From NCBI GenBank assembly GCA_964544865.1, contig CAZJDV010000021.1, forward strand, positions 1-32,312: a DNA stretch of 32,312 nt, given 5' to 3'. Below the pieces are notes generated by a model. That model was not told the DNA's origin. It worked only from the letters and a program-made list of their open reading frames with translations, and did no database searches. The DNA is from CAZJDV01 sp964544865 (GTDB taxonomy: Bacteria; Chloroflexota; Dehalococcoidia; Lucifugimonadales; CAJWER01). Below are positions 8,654 to 16,113 of this stretch, piece by piece (position 1 is the first letter of the stretch; every line of letters starts with the position of its first letter). The position numbers and the translations under genes are program-made.

Positions 8654-9884
8654 CCACAGCCTCCAGCGTGTCCAGGTGTTCCCGTATCTCGTGCACCACT
8701 ATACCGTTATCCAGGGTCGGACATTCCTCGGACCCGACGTAGACCACGACGACTCGAAACCCGCGGGACCTCATCTCGTTGAGAGTGGTAACAAATTCCA
8801 GTGGCAGAAAAGACGTGCAAACGACCAGGCTCGCGCCGAGGGGGAATCTTCTGGAATTCTCCGGTAGCTGCTGGAACATGGGGCCAAGCGCATATGGGCG
8901 TATCACGGCCAGCGCCTCCAGGATTGTCGCCATCTGCTCGGGCCCGTTGCTGGGCGCGACCGTCATGGGCTTGCCCAACTGCACGGGTGTGTCGTTCGAA
9001 AAAAGCCCGATGGAGTACTGCTTGTCGATGGCGTAAGCGGCCACCGACGCGGCCGCCGTGATCACGCGCTCCAGGTCGGCCGGCTGGTAGGCCTCCCAGT
9101 GGGGCGCCATCGTGTCCACCGCCACGACGATAACGACAATGTGGGTGGAGCTGGGCTCGTAGGTCCGCACTTGGAGCGAACCCGTTCGGGCGGTCGCCTT
9201 CCAGTCCACGGTCTTCAGCGGGTCTCCGACATGGTAGTCGCGGAGCCCCGACGGCCGGGAAAGGTCCTGATAAATCGCGAGCCCTCTCCTGACGTCACCA
9301 AGGGGCCGCGCCGCCGGTATGCCGAGCTCGTTCAGCGGAACGACCGTCGGGTAGACCAGGACCATGTCCTGCGCGGGCTCTCGGATCCGGTTGCGCAGGA
9401 ATCCGAACGGGTCGCCGCTCTCGATACGGGCGGGTCCGATCCGGTACATGCCCCGCCGTGTGCACTTGAGCCGGTAGCGCCAGCGTATCCTCTCGTACCA
9501 GGCCATGGAGGTCGAGTGCTCGAGCGTCTGTACGTTGGGCTTGACGTTCATCGGAACATCGCCCTCCACGACCTGCAGGGCATCCGGCACCTCGTCCTCC
9601 ACCTGTATCCAGGCCAGAGGCACGGGCTTTCGGTTTGTCAGCGTCAGCGTCATTCGCACCTCCTCGCCGACGAAGACGCGGGTGTCCGAAACGGCACGCT
9701 GATAGGCCACGTCCTCCAGGGCGAGCCTGTTCCAGATCAAGGAGATCGCGCCGGCGACCAGGCCCATTACCCCGAAGGCGATGACCAGGCCCTGGCCCAT
9801 GAAGATGCCGACCGCTATGATGAATATGAAGAACGCGATCCACAGATCGTGCCAAAAATGGCCGGACGAGAACGTGGACTTCAC
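8634..9884 (-). CDS. DUF58 domain protein
   Basis: The 416-residue protein has two N-terminal membrane segments (about residues 12-50), a beta-rich region, and the DUF58 signature (RDYHVGDPLKTVDWKATART) near residues 215-235. A vWA-like fold follows. The usual vWA metal site (DxSxS) is not evident; the matching position reads VDTMAPHW. DUF58 proteins are regularly encoded next to MoxR ATPases and are thought to be their clients or partners. GTG 9884 begins two bases after the MoxR stop, and the 3' end overlaps the next gene by 20 bases, so these genes form one operon. Confidence 0.88.
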   Translation of the reverse strand: MKSTFSSGHFWHDLWIAFFIFIIAVGIFMGQGLVIAFGVMGLVAGAISLIWNRLALEDVAYQRAVSDTRVFVGEEVRMTLTLTNRKPVPLAWIQVEDEVPDALQVVEGDVPMNVKPNVQTLEHSTSMAWYERIRWRYRLKCTRRGMYRIGPARIESGDPFGFLRNRIREPAQDMVLVYPTVVPLNELGIPAARPLGDVRRGLAIYQDLSRPSGLRDYHVGDPLKTVDWKATARTGSLQVRTYEPSSTHIVVIVVAVDTMAPHWEAYQPADLERVITAAASVAAYAIDKQYSIGLFSNDTPVQLGKPMTVAPSNGPEQMATILEALAVIRPYALGPMFQQLPENSRRFPLGASLVVCTSFLPLEFVTTLNEMRSRGFRVVVVYVGSEECPTLDNGIVVHEIREHLDTLEAVGEPVAG

Positions 9885-9886
9885 GG

Positions 9887-10846
9887 CTATCTCTCGATCG
9901 GGACAGGGGCGGTGGTCAGAATCTCCTCGATTAGCTGAACCGCCGTGTTACCCTTCAGGCGGGCGGTCGCACTGAGGATCATTCGGTGGGGCAAGATCGA
10001 GGGCGCAAGGGTCTTGACGTCGTCGGGGATCACGAAGTCCCTGCCGTCGATCGCCGCCCAGGCCTGGGAGGTCTTGTGCAGCGCCAGTCCCGCCCTCGGG
10101 CTTGCCCCCAGAGAGATACCGGAGTGCTCCCGGGTCATGCCCAGGAGGCTTACAATGTAGTCGCGTACGGGATCGTCCACCTTTACCGTCGGCGTCGTCA
10201 TCTGCATACGACCGATCTCCTCCGCGGTGGTGACGGCCTCAAGGGCGGGCAGGACCGAGTCCCGCTCGAACCTAACGAATATGGCAGATTCCTCCTGCGG
10301 GGTGGGATAGCCCAGCATCACCCTCACCATGAATCGGTCAAGCTGCGCCTCGGGCAGCGGAAACGTGCCCTCCATTTCCACCGGGTTCTGCGTGGCCATC
10401 ACCATGAATGGCTGAGGCAGGGCCATGGAAACGCCGTCGATGGTCGACTGCGTCTCCTGCATCGCCTCCAGCAGCGCCGACTGCGTCCTAGGGGTAGCGC
10501 GGTTTATCTCGTCGGCCAGTAGCACCTGGTTGAATATCGGCCCCGGACGGAACTCGAACTCCGAGGTCTTCAGGTTGAAGAAATTGACTCCCAGGACGTC
10601 GCTCGGCATGAGATCGGGCGTGAACTGGATGCGTCCGAAGGTGCAGCCCAGAGACTGGGCCAGCGCCTTGGCCAGGGTCGTCTTGCCGATGCCCGGCACG
10701 TCCTCGAGCAGGATATGTCCCTTGCACAGCAAGGCGACCAAACACAACATGATGGACTCGTCCTTGCCGACGATGACCTTCTGGACGTTCTCCCGAATCC
10801 TGATGGCCAGGTCCCGGACTTCCTCCACTCTCCCTGCGCGCTGCAT
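9887..10846 (-). CDS. MoxR-family AAA+ ATPase
   Basis: The 319-residue ATPase has Walker A GIGKTT (52-57), Walker B LLADEINR (109-116), a sensor-1 segment ATQNP near 152, and the MoxR hallmark FxLPEAQLDRF. MoxR ATPases act as chaperones that assemble or activate protein complexes, often with vWA or DUF58 partners, in the cytoplasm. GAGGAG lies 6-7 bases upstream of ATG 10846. It is the first gene of the minus-strand series down to 2984, whose gaps are 2, -20, 103, 70, 72 and 19 bases. I found no convincing promoter upstream. Confidence 0.93.
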   Translation of the reverse strand: MQRAGRVEEVRDLAIRIRENVQKVIVGKDESIMLCLVALLCKGHILLEDVPGIGKTTLAKALAQSLGCTFGRIQFTPDLMPSDVLGVNFFNLKTSEFEFRPGPIFNQVLLADEINRATPRTQSALLEAMQETQSTIDGVSMALPQPFMVMATQNPVEMEGTFPLPEAQLDRFMVRVMLGYPTPQEESAIFVRFERDSVLPALEAVTTAEEIGRMQMTTPTVKVDDPVRDYIVSLLGMTREHSGISLGASPRAGLALHKTSQAWAAIDGRDFVIPDDVKTLAPSILPHRMILSATARLKGNTAVQLIEEILTTAPVPIER

Positions 10847-11376
10847 TAGCTCTCCTCTTGGCGCCTATCACATAAAGCCAGGCTTGCCGCGATCTTCACA
10901 CGGTTTCGATCAGCCCGTTACTTCTCAGTTTGAATTAGTGGAGTATGTGACCCTTCACGGAGGTTCCCCTGGACGAGGCCACATAGCTCAGAATTTCATC
11001 GATCTAACCGGTTTTGACCGGCTGCTAGTAGCCAGTACGAAGACGGGAGCGTCGCCGATTCGCGATCACCGGTGGATCGGCTCCGATCCCGACCGGTCGC
11101 CTTCAGCCGACCGTAGTATAGATGTTTGCGCCGGTGTCCGCAAAAGCTGCCCCGGCGGCCGCCGGAATGTCGGGAGGCTACGGATTGGGCCCGGATGCGC
11201 CGGGCCTCGCCGCGGTAGCGAATGTCCAATCCTCGGACCGGCGACCACTGGTTGTGGTGCCGGACCATGCGATAAGGTATATTAGATGCAGGTTCCCGGC
11301 GTTCGGCCCGGGGACCTGTGACGATGCAAAGCGATGTCAGGACGCACCAGGCCCAGACGCCGGACGGCCAGCCAAC
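10847..11376. other. 530-bp divergent intergenic region
   Basis: The region separates the minus-strand MoxR operon from the plus-strand DUF5808 gene. No open frame here looks coding. CCGGT-TTTG-ACCGG near 11009-11022 forms a small hairpin. TATATT at 11278-11283 is a possible -10 element for the DUF5808 gene and tRNA, but its -35 is poor. The rest is unassigned. Confidence 0.4.
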
Positions 11377-11673
11377 ATGAAAGAGTTGCGGTCAATACTC
11401 AGAATCGTCACCACCGCGTTCACGGTGGCCGCGCTCGTGTACGCCATTCGCACCAAGAGGCCGGCCGGCCATCTCCTCAGCGTGCCCTACGATTTCAGGA
11501 TGCCCACCCTGGAGAGGCTCCGGAGACGGCTGTGGAACCCCGAGGACGATAGAGTCATCACCCCCAGCTTTCTGGGTGTTGGCTGGTCCGTCAACCTGTA
11601 CCAGGCCCTGAAGCAGGTTCAAGACTACCGGCCTTCGGACAGCGAGGACCCGCCAAAAAGCGCCGAGGCCTAG
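11377..11673 (+). CDS. Small DUF5808-like membrane protein
   Basis: This is a 98-residue protein with one membrane helix (about residues 8-24) followed by a short soluble part. The segment NPEDDRVITPSFLGVGWSVN (54-73) matches the conserved pattern of DUF5808, which runs N-P-D/E-D-x-R-hydrophobic-x-x-P then G-x-G-W-x-x-N. The family function is unknown. I chose ATG 11377 because the hydrophobic helix starts directly after it. The same frame is open back to 11122 but looks non-coding there. No good ribosome binding site is visible. The stop is only 15 bases before tRNA-Gln, so the two may share a transcript. Confidence 0.65.
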   Translation: MKELRSILRIVTTAFTVAALVYAIRTKRPAGHLLSVPYDFRMPTLERLRRRLWNPEDDRVITPSFLGVGWSVNLYQALKQVQDYRPSDSEDPPKSAEA

Positions 11674-11688
11674 TACCTCTCAGAGCAT

Positions 11689-11762
11689 TGCCCGGTGGTG
11701 TAGTGGTAGCACAAAGGACTTTGGCTCCTTTGACCCAGGTTCGAATCCTGGCCGGGCAGCCA
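11689..11762 (+). tRNA. tRNA-Gln (anticodon UUG), CCA encoded
   Basis: The cloverleaf is complete. A 7-bp acceptor stem pairs TGCCCGG (11689-11695) with CCGGGCA (11752-11758), followed by discriminator G and an encoded CCA. The D arm carries GTAGTGGTAGC, the anticodon loop reads CTTTGGC (anticodon TTG), and the T arm pairs CCAGG with CCTGG around TTCGAAT. The weak U1-A72 pair is the usual glutaminyl identity element. Confidence 0.96.
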
Positions 11763-12033
11763 CCCCACGGACCCCATGAACAAGGGACTCTTGGCATTTG
11801 GCAGGAGCCCTCTCTCACCCTATCGAACTACCGTTTTGCCGCCATTGTGCCGCCATAATTTCAAATTGTCCCTTCTTCCGGTGTCTCCAGGGGCGCCGAG
11901 ATGAGCACCGGCAACGTCGTCAGCTTCGACGTGGAGCCCATGCTGGGCATGCGCATCATCCCGATCTAGAAAGTCAACGTATGATAGACGTACAACGCCT
12001 CCGCGCGCGGGCGGCACGGCCATACAGCCCCGA

Positions 12034-12062
12034 TTGACCGCCCCCGAGGACACTGCTACACT
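12034..12062 (+). promoter_or_regulatory. Sigma70-type promoter for the Gfo/Idh/MocA gene
   Basis: TTGACC (12034-12039) and TACACT (12057-12062) are separated by exactly 17 bases, 25 bases before the start codon. Transcription should begin near 12069. The stretch between the tRNA and this promoter (11763-12033) holds no gene I can support. It contains a 22-codon ATG frame at 11901 and a short direct repeat of TGCCGCCAT near 11840. Confidence 0.65.
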
Positions 12063-12086
12063 CCCAGAAAAGGGAGGTCCTCACCG

Positions 12087-13181
12087 ATGGCAAGAAGGCT
12101 GCGGGTCGGACTGATCGGTGCCAACGTAGACTACGGCTGGTCCCCGCGCGCCCATCTTCCGGCATTGCTGGCGTTGCCGGACCTTGAGCTGGCCGCCGTA
12201 TGCACCTCGCACGCGGACACCGCGCGGGAGTCGGCAGCCAAGTTCGGTGCGCCATTGGCGTTCGATAATCACCTGGAGATGCTCGAACAGACAGACTTGG
12301 ACATCGTCGGAGTGTCCGTGCGCGTTCCCCTGCACCATCGGCTGACCATGGATGTGCTCAACACCGGAAAGCACGTGTACACCGAGTGGCCGCTGGGCGC
12401 CAGCCTCCGGGAGGCGGAGGAGATGGCCGGCCTCGCCGGCCGAAAGGGCGTCAGGACCATGACCGGGCTTCAGGGCAGGTGCTCCCCTTACTACCTGCGG
12501 CTGAGGGAGCTGATCCGAGAGGGATACGTAGGCGAGGTGCTTGCCGCCAACATGACCTCCTTCGGGTCCGGCGTCCTGAGCCGGACGTCAGACCGGACCT
12601 GGCAGAGCGACAGGGCCCAGGGCGCAACCACCATGACCATCGCATTCGGCCACATAGTGGACACGCTGTGCATGTGCCTTGGCGAGTTCGCCCAGGTCTC
12701 AGCGGTCGTCGGAACTCGAGTCCCTCAGTGGCGCGAGACCGACACTGACCGCATGGTAGACGTCACCGCGCCGGACAATGTGCTCGTGAGCGGCGTCCTG
12801 AAAAGTGGGGCGATGGTCTCGGCCCACGTGGGCAGCGTGCCCTGGCACGGCGGCGGATACCGCTTGCAAGTCTACGGCCGCGAGGGGACGCTGGTCATCG
12901 AGGCGCAGCAGCACCCCCACCTCGACACCATGCGAATTATGGGTGGTAAAGGGGACGACCCGGAGTTGAAAGAGCTTCCGATCCCTCGGCGGCTGACCTG
13001 GGTCCCGGACGCGGTGCCGCAAGGTCCGCCGTTTAACGTGGCGCAGATGTGGAGCCGGTTCGCCAACGCCATCATGACCGGCGAGCCGGCCGAGCCCGAC
13101 TTCGCCACCGCCGTAACGCGCCATCGGCTGCTGGACGCGATGCAGCGCGCCTCCGACACCGGAAAGAGGCAGATCCTGTAA
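12087..13181 (+). CDS. Gfo/Idh/MocA family oxidoreductase, Gal80-like
   Basis: The 364-residue protein has an N-terminal Rossmann domain (VGLIGANVDYGW, 7-18) and a C-terminal alpha/beta domain, as in NAD(P)-dependent sugar and inositol dehydrogenases. The family's EKP motif, whose Lys takes part in catalysis or cofactor contact, reads EWPL here (100-103), as in Gal80-like members. It may therefore be a dehydrogenase of unusual type or a ligand-binding protein. GGGAGG precedes ATG 12087, and a good promoter lies just upstream. It appears monocistronic. The substrate is not deducible. Confidence 0.85.
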   Translation: MARRLRVGLIGANVDYGWSPRAHLPALLALPDLELAAVCTSHADTARESAAKFGAPLAFDNHLEMLEQTDLDIVGVSVRVPLHHRLTMDVLNTGKHVYTEWPLGASLREAEEMAGLAGRKGVRTMTGLQGRCSPYYLRLRELIREGYVGEVLAANMTSFGSGVLSRTSDRTWQSDRAQGATTMTIAFGHIVDTLCMCLGEFAQVSAVVGTRVPQWRETDTDRMVDVTAPDNVLVSGVLKSGAMVSAHVGSVPWHGGGYRLQVYGREGTLVIEAQQHPHLDTMRIMGGKGDDPELKELPIPRRLTWVPDAVPQGPPFNVAQMWSRFANAIMTGEPAEPDFATAVTRHRLLDAMQRASDTGKRQIL

Positions 13182-13331
13182 CCAGGGCCGGCAGCCGACG
13201 CCAGGACGGGCCATCCACCCAGTTTCGTGCGCCGATGGGGACACGGGACCTCGCATTCAATGGCCCTCTTTCGCAATTGTCGGTGATTGACATTAACAGA
13301 CCTGTCAGTCATGCCCCCGACTCGTCGGCCC

Positions 13332-13377
13332 TTGACAAGGGGGTACCGGGATCCATACCATGGTATGGATCCCGGTA
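13332..13377 (+). promoter_or_regulatory. Promoter with 34-bp perfect palindromic operator for the toxin-antitoxin pair
   Basis: A consensus -35 TTGACA sits at 13332-13337. It is followed by a perfect 34-bp palindrome at 13344-13377 with half-site TACCGGGATCCATACC around a central AT. The -10 position falls inside the left arm (CATACC, 16-bp spacing, a poor -10), so a protein bound to the palindrome would block RNA polymerase. The antitoxin ATG is 12 bases downstream. Ribbon-helix-helix antitoxins normally repress their own operon by binding such inverted repeats. Confidence 0.75.
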
Positions 13378-13388
13378 AGAGCATTGGT

Positions 13389-13661
13389 ATGACAAAGGCA
13401 GCGAAAATAGCGATCAGCCTTCCTGCAGACCTGCTGCAAGGGGTGGACAGGGAATGCGAGGCCAACGGGGAGACGAGAAGCGAGTACTTTCGCAGAGCCG
13501 TCCAGGCGCTTCTCCGCCACGAACAGGAGCTCAAGGCCGCCGAGCAGTACGTCCGGGGCTACGCGGATGATCCGGAGGCCGGCGGCGAACTGGCCTGGGT
13601 CGAGACGGCGTCCCTCGAAGTGCTGGCGACATGCCCTTGGGGCAAGGCGACGAAGGAGTGA
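13389..13661 (+). CDS. Ribbon-helix-helix (CopG/MetJ-type) antitoxin
   Basis: The 90-residue protein has an N-terminal ribbon-helix-helix domain: the strand KIAISLPADLL, then a helix, a turn with the GETRSEYFRRAVQ pattern, and a second helix (about 6-45). An acidic C-terminal tail of about 45 residues probably wraps the toxin. This is the standard layout of MazE-like and CopG-like antitoxins paired with MazF toxins. I chose ATG 13389 because it puts the DNA-binding strand at the N-terminus. An upstream in-frame ATG lies inside the palindromic operator. Its stop overlaps the toxin start (GTGA), so translation is coupled. It is likely autorepressed through the operator at 13344-13377. Confidence 0.85.
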   Translation: MTKAAKIAISLPADLLQGVDRECEANGETRSEYFRRAVQALLRHEQELKAAEQYVRGYADDPEAGGELAWVETASLEVLATCPWGKATKE

Positions 13662-13975
13662 GGCGAGGTGAGATATGGTGGGCGGATCTGCAACCGCCTA
13701 TGGGTCGCTGGCCGGTGCTTCTCCTTTCCCGCGACGAAGCCTATCAGGTGCGGGAATACATCATCGTGTCGCCACTTACGAATCGCCGGCGAAATCTCCC
13801 CACGGAGGTACGCCTAGGACCGGATGACGGTCTACCTCAGGAGTCCGTAGCCAACCTGGATGTCATCATCACGATGCCAAAGAGGCAGATCCGGGAGCTA
13901 GTCACCGGCCTGAGCCCGCAGAAGATTCGCGACGTCGAGGCGGCGGTCCACTTCGCACTTGGGATGCAGGATTAG
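13658..13975 (+). CDS. MazF/PemK-family endoribonuclease toxin
   Basis: The 105-residue protein has the MazF fold signature: RRGEIWWADL at the N-terminus, PVLLLSRDEAY, the IVSPLTN strand whose Thr is part of the active site, and the late SVANLDVIITMPKRQI segment. MazF toxins cut mRNA or other RNA at short motifs when the antitoxin is degraded. GTG 13658 overlaps the antitoxin TGA by two bases and matches the usual MazF start. A longer frame from ATG 13631 adds nine residues unlike the family. A weak GGGAA/TTCCC hairpin lies about 10 bases after the stop. Confidence 0.9.
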   Translation: MRRGEIWWADLQPPMGRWPVLLLSRDEAYQVREYIIVSPLTNRRRNLPTEVRLGPDDGLPQESVANLDVIITMPKRQIRELVTGLSPQKIRDVEAAVHFALGMQD

Positions 13976-14059
13976 CTCAGGACCGTGGGAATGGAATTCC
14001 CTGGGCCTCCGCACTGACCACCCTGTTCGCACATTCGTCACTATGGAAATGGAGCGAAT

Positions 14060-15004
14060 ATGAAAGTTCTAGTGAGCCTGGCTCTGGAAGAGCGGCACGT
14101 CGAGCAGATCGCCGCGGTGTCGGACGCAGTAGAGGTCGTGCGCGCCGAGTCGGAGGGAGAGGCGTTGGAGTTGATGCCTGAGATTGACGTCGTGCTCGGC
14201 GGTCTCAGCCGGGACATGTTCCTGCGTGGCGACCGGCTGCGATGGATCCAGGCCACCGGCGCCGGAGTGAACGGTTTGCTGTACCCGGAGCTTGTCAAAA
14301 GCGATGTGGTTCTCACCAGCGCGAAGGGCATCGTCGGCGTGCACCTGGCCGACCACGCGATGGCCCTGCTGCTGACGCTCACGCGTGGCATCATGCGCGC
14401 CGTGCGGACACCGAACTGGGGCCAGCGCGCGCCCATTCGAGCAGTGTCGTGGGAGCTGCGGGACCATACCATGGGGATCGTGGGACTTGGCGGCACCGGC
14501 AGGGAGCTCGCGGTGCGCGCGGACGCCTTCGGCATGCGCGTCATCGCCGTCGACCCCGAGGACGTGGACGTACCGGACTGCGTCCGGGTCTGCTGGAAGA
14601 TGGACCGGTTCATGGACCTGCTATCGGAATCCGACGTGGTGGCCATCTGCGCGCCTCTGACGACCGAGACGGAGGGTATATTCGACCGAGAGGCGTTCCG
14701 CCGGATGAAGAGAGACGCGCTGCTGATAAACGTGACCCGGGGCAGGATCGTGCAGGAGGACGCCCTCCTGGAAGCCCTCCAACAGGGCTTGATCGGCGGC
14801 GCTGGGCTGGATGTACCCCCCCAGGAGCCGCTGCCGGAGGACCATCCCCTGTGGCGAATGGAGAACGTCGTGGTGACCCCGCACACCGCTGGAGGCTCGC
14901 CCGTACGCACGGACCGGACCGTGGGGCTCTTCTGCGAGAACCTCAGGCTGCTGCTTACCGGCGCGCCACTGATGAGCGTCATCGATAAGCGCAAGGGATA
15001 CTGA
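14060..15004 (+). CDS. D-2-hydroxyacid dehydrogenase family protein
   Basis: The 314-residue protein has the two-domain fold of NAD(P)-dependent D-isomer 2-hydroxyacid dehydrogenases. It has the dinucleotide motif GLGGTG (142-147) and catalytic Arg228 in NVTRGRIV, Glu256 in DVPPQEP and His275 in TPHTAGG. The aspartate at the end of the second nucleotide-binding strand (AVDPE) suggests NAD preference. The substrate is unknown; glyoxylate, hydroxypyruvate or bulkier 2-ketoacids are all possible. GGAG lies 8 bases upstream of ATG 14060. The HpcH/HpaI aldolase follows 180 bases later on the same strand and could make a 2-ketoacid pathway with it (inference). Confidence 0.88.
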   Translation: MKVLVSLALEERHVEQIAAVSDAVEVVRAESEGEALELMPEIDVVLGGLSRDMFLRGDRLRWIQATGAGVNGLLYPELVKSDVVLTSAKGIVGVHLADHAMALLLTLTRGIMRAVRTPNWGQRAPIRAVSWELRDHTMGIVGLGGTGRELAVRADAFGMRVIAVDPEDVDVPDCVRVCWKMDRFMDLLSESDVVAICAPLTTETEGIFDREAFRRMKRDALLINVTRGRIVQEDALLEALQQGLIGGAGLDVPPQEPLPEDHPLWRMENVVVTPHTAGGSPVRTDRTVGLFCENLRLLLTGAPLMSVIDKRKGY

Positions 15005-15127
15005 CCCTCCCGCCGGTGCTGTCAGGGAGATTTCCATGCTGTCGAGAATTCTGAAGGCACTGGTTCCCATCTGTTTGCCGGCTATGGCGAGCCCTTTGAA
15101 CTGCCTCTACCCCGCGCCTCGCTTCTC

Positions 15128-15136
15128 TGCTAGACT
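15128..15136 (+). promoter_or_regulatory. Extended -10 promoter for the aldolase gene
   Basis: TG-C-TAGACT forms an extended -10 element 48 bases before the aldolase start. No good -35 is visible at the right distance, as is usual for extended -10 promoters. Confidence 0.4.
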
Positions 15137-15184
15137 ACGCCCGGCGCGACCGGGTTCACTCATTCAACTCCGCCGGAGGAACAC

Positions 15185-16078
15185 ATGAAGAGAATCAACA
15201 AGTGCATTGAGCTGATCGAGCAGGGGCAGCCGGTCTTCTCCACCGGCGCGTCGGCGCTCACCTACGAGGCCGGCCGGGAGATGGCCCAGACCTGGGCCGA
15301 CATGATCCAGGTGGAATTCGAGCACCACGCCTTCGACACCATCGGCCTTTACAAGTTCATGCAGGGGCTTCATGACGGCGGCCCAACGCCAAGCGGCCAC
15401 CCGACCCCGACGGTGATCTGCACCCTCCCCTCCAACTGCGTCAGCCCGGAAGAAGTCCGCTACAACGCTTGGCAGTCCAGACACGTCCTCGCGGCCGGGG
15501 TCCACGGTATCCTGCATACCCACGCCCGCAGCGCAGAGGCGGTCAAGTGGTTCGTAGCCACGTGCCGCTACCCGTTCCAGACCATTGGGCTGGACAAGGG
15601 TATTCCGGAGGGGCTCCGCGGCGGTGGCGGACAGGGCCAGCCGGCGGTCATCTGGGACATCGGTCCCCACGAGTACGTGCGGCGCGCCGACCCGTGGCCG
15701 CTGAACCCGGACGGCGAGCTATTCCTCGGCCTCAAGATCGAGGACCGGCACTGCCTCCCGGATGCCGAGCGCATAGCCGCCGTCCCCGGCATCTCGTGGG
15801 CCGAATGGGGTCCGGGCGACATGGGCATGTCCTTCGGCGACCCAGAGGGCCACGACCCCCCCTACCCCGCCCACATGGAGGAGGCGCGAAAAACGGTCAA
15901 GGCCGCGCTGGACAAGGCCGGCGCAGCCTTCTACTGCAGTTGGAAAGACGAGTCCATGACCCCGGAGGAGATCCTCATTCACACCATCGAGAACGTCGGC
16001 GCCAAGATAGTGCCGGCGACCACCGTTGAGGCGGTTCACGCCGTCCGAGAGCGCTACGGGAGGACAATGCCCGTGTAG
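15185..16078 (+). CDS. HpcH/HpaI aldolase/citrate lyase family protein
   Basis: This 297-residue class II, pyruvate-type aldolase has metal-binding residues Glu186 (LKIED) and Asp212 (GPGDMGMSFG). They are 26 residues apart, the same spacing as Glu149 and Asp175 of HpaI. VEFEHHAFD near 43-51 matches the segment with the catalytic His. Such enzymes cleave or form 4-hydroxy-2-oxoacids to or from pyruvate and an aldehyde. It has an insertion around GLRGGGGQGQPAVIWDIG relative to the shorter HpaI proteins, so the substrate may differ. CGGAGGAA precedes ATG 15185 at ideal spacing. Confidence 0.87.
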   Translation: MKRINKCIELIEQGQPVFSTGASALTYEAGREMAQTWADMIQVEFEHHAFDTIGLYKFMQGLHDGGPTPSGHPTPTVICTLPSNCVSPEEVRYNAWQSRHVLAAGVHGILHTHARSAEAVKWFVATCRYPFQTIGLDKGIPEGLRGGGGQGQPAVIWDIGPHEYVRRADPWPLNPDGELFLGLKIEDRHCLPDAERIAAVPGISWAEWGPGDMGMSFGDPEGHDPPYPAHMEEARKTVKAALDKAGAAFYCSWKDESMTPEEILIHTIENVGAKIVPATTVEAVHAVRERYGRTMPV

Positions 16079-16113
16079 CGGACGCCCGATGGCGTATCTT
16101 ATTTCTCCGTGAG

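Noticed and set aside
11763..12033. An integration scar next to tRNA-Gln
   Set aside because: There is no integrase, no repeat of the tRNA 3' end and no second att copy in the window. A 22-codon frame and a short TGCCGCCAT repeat are not enough.
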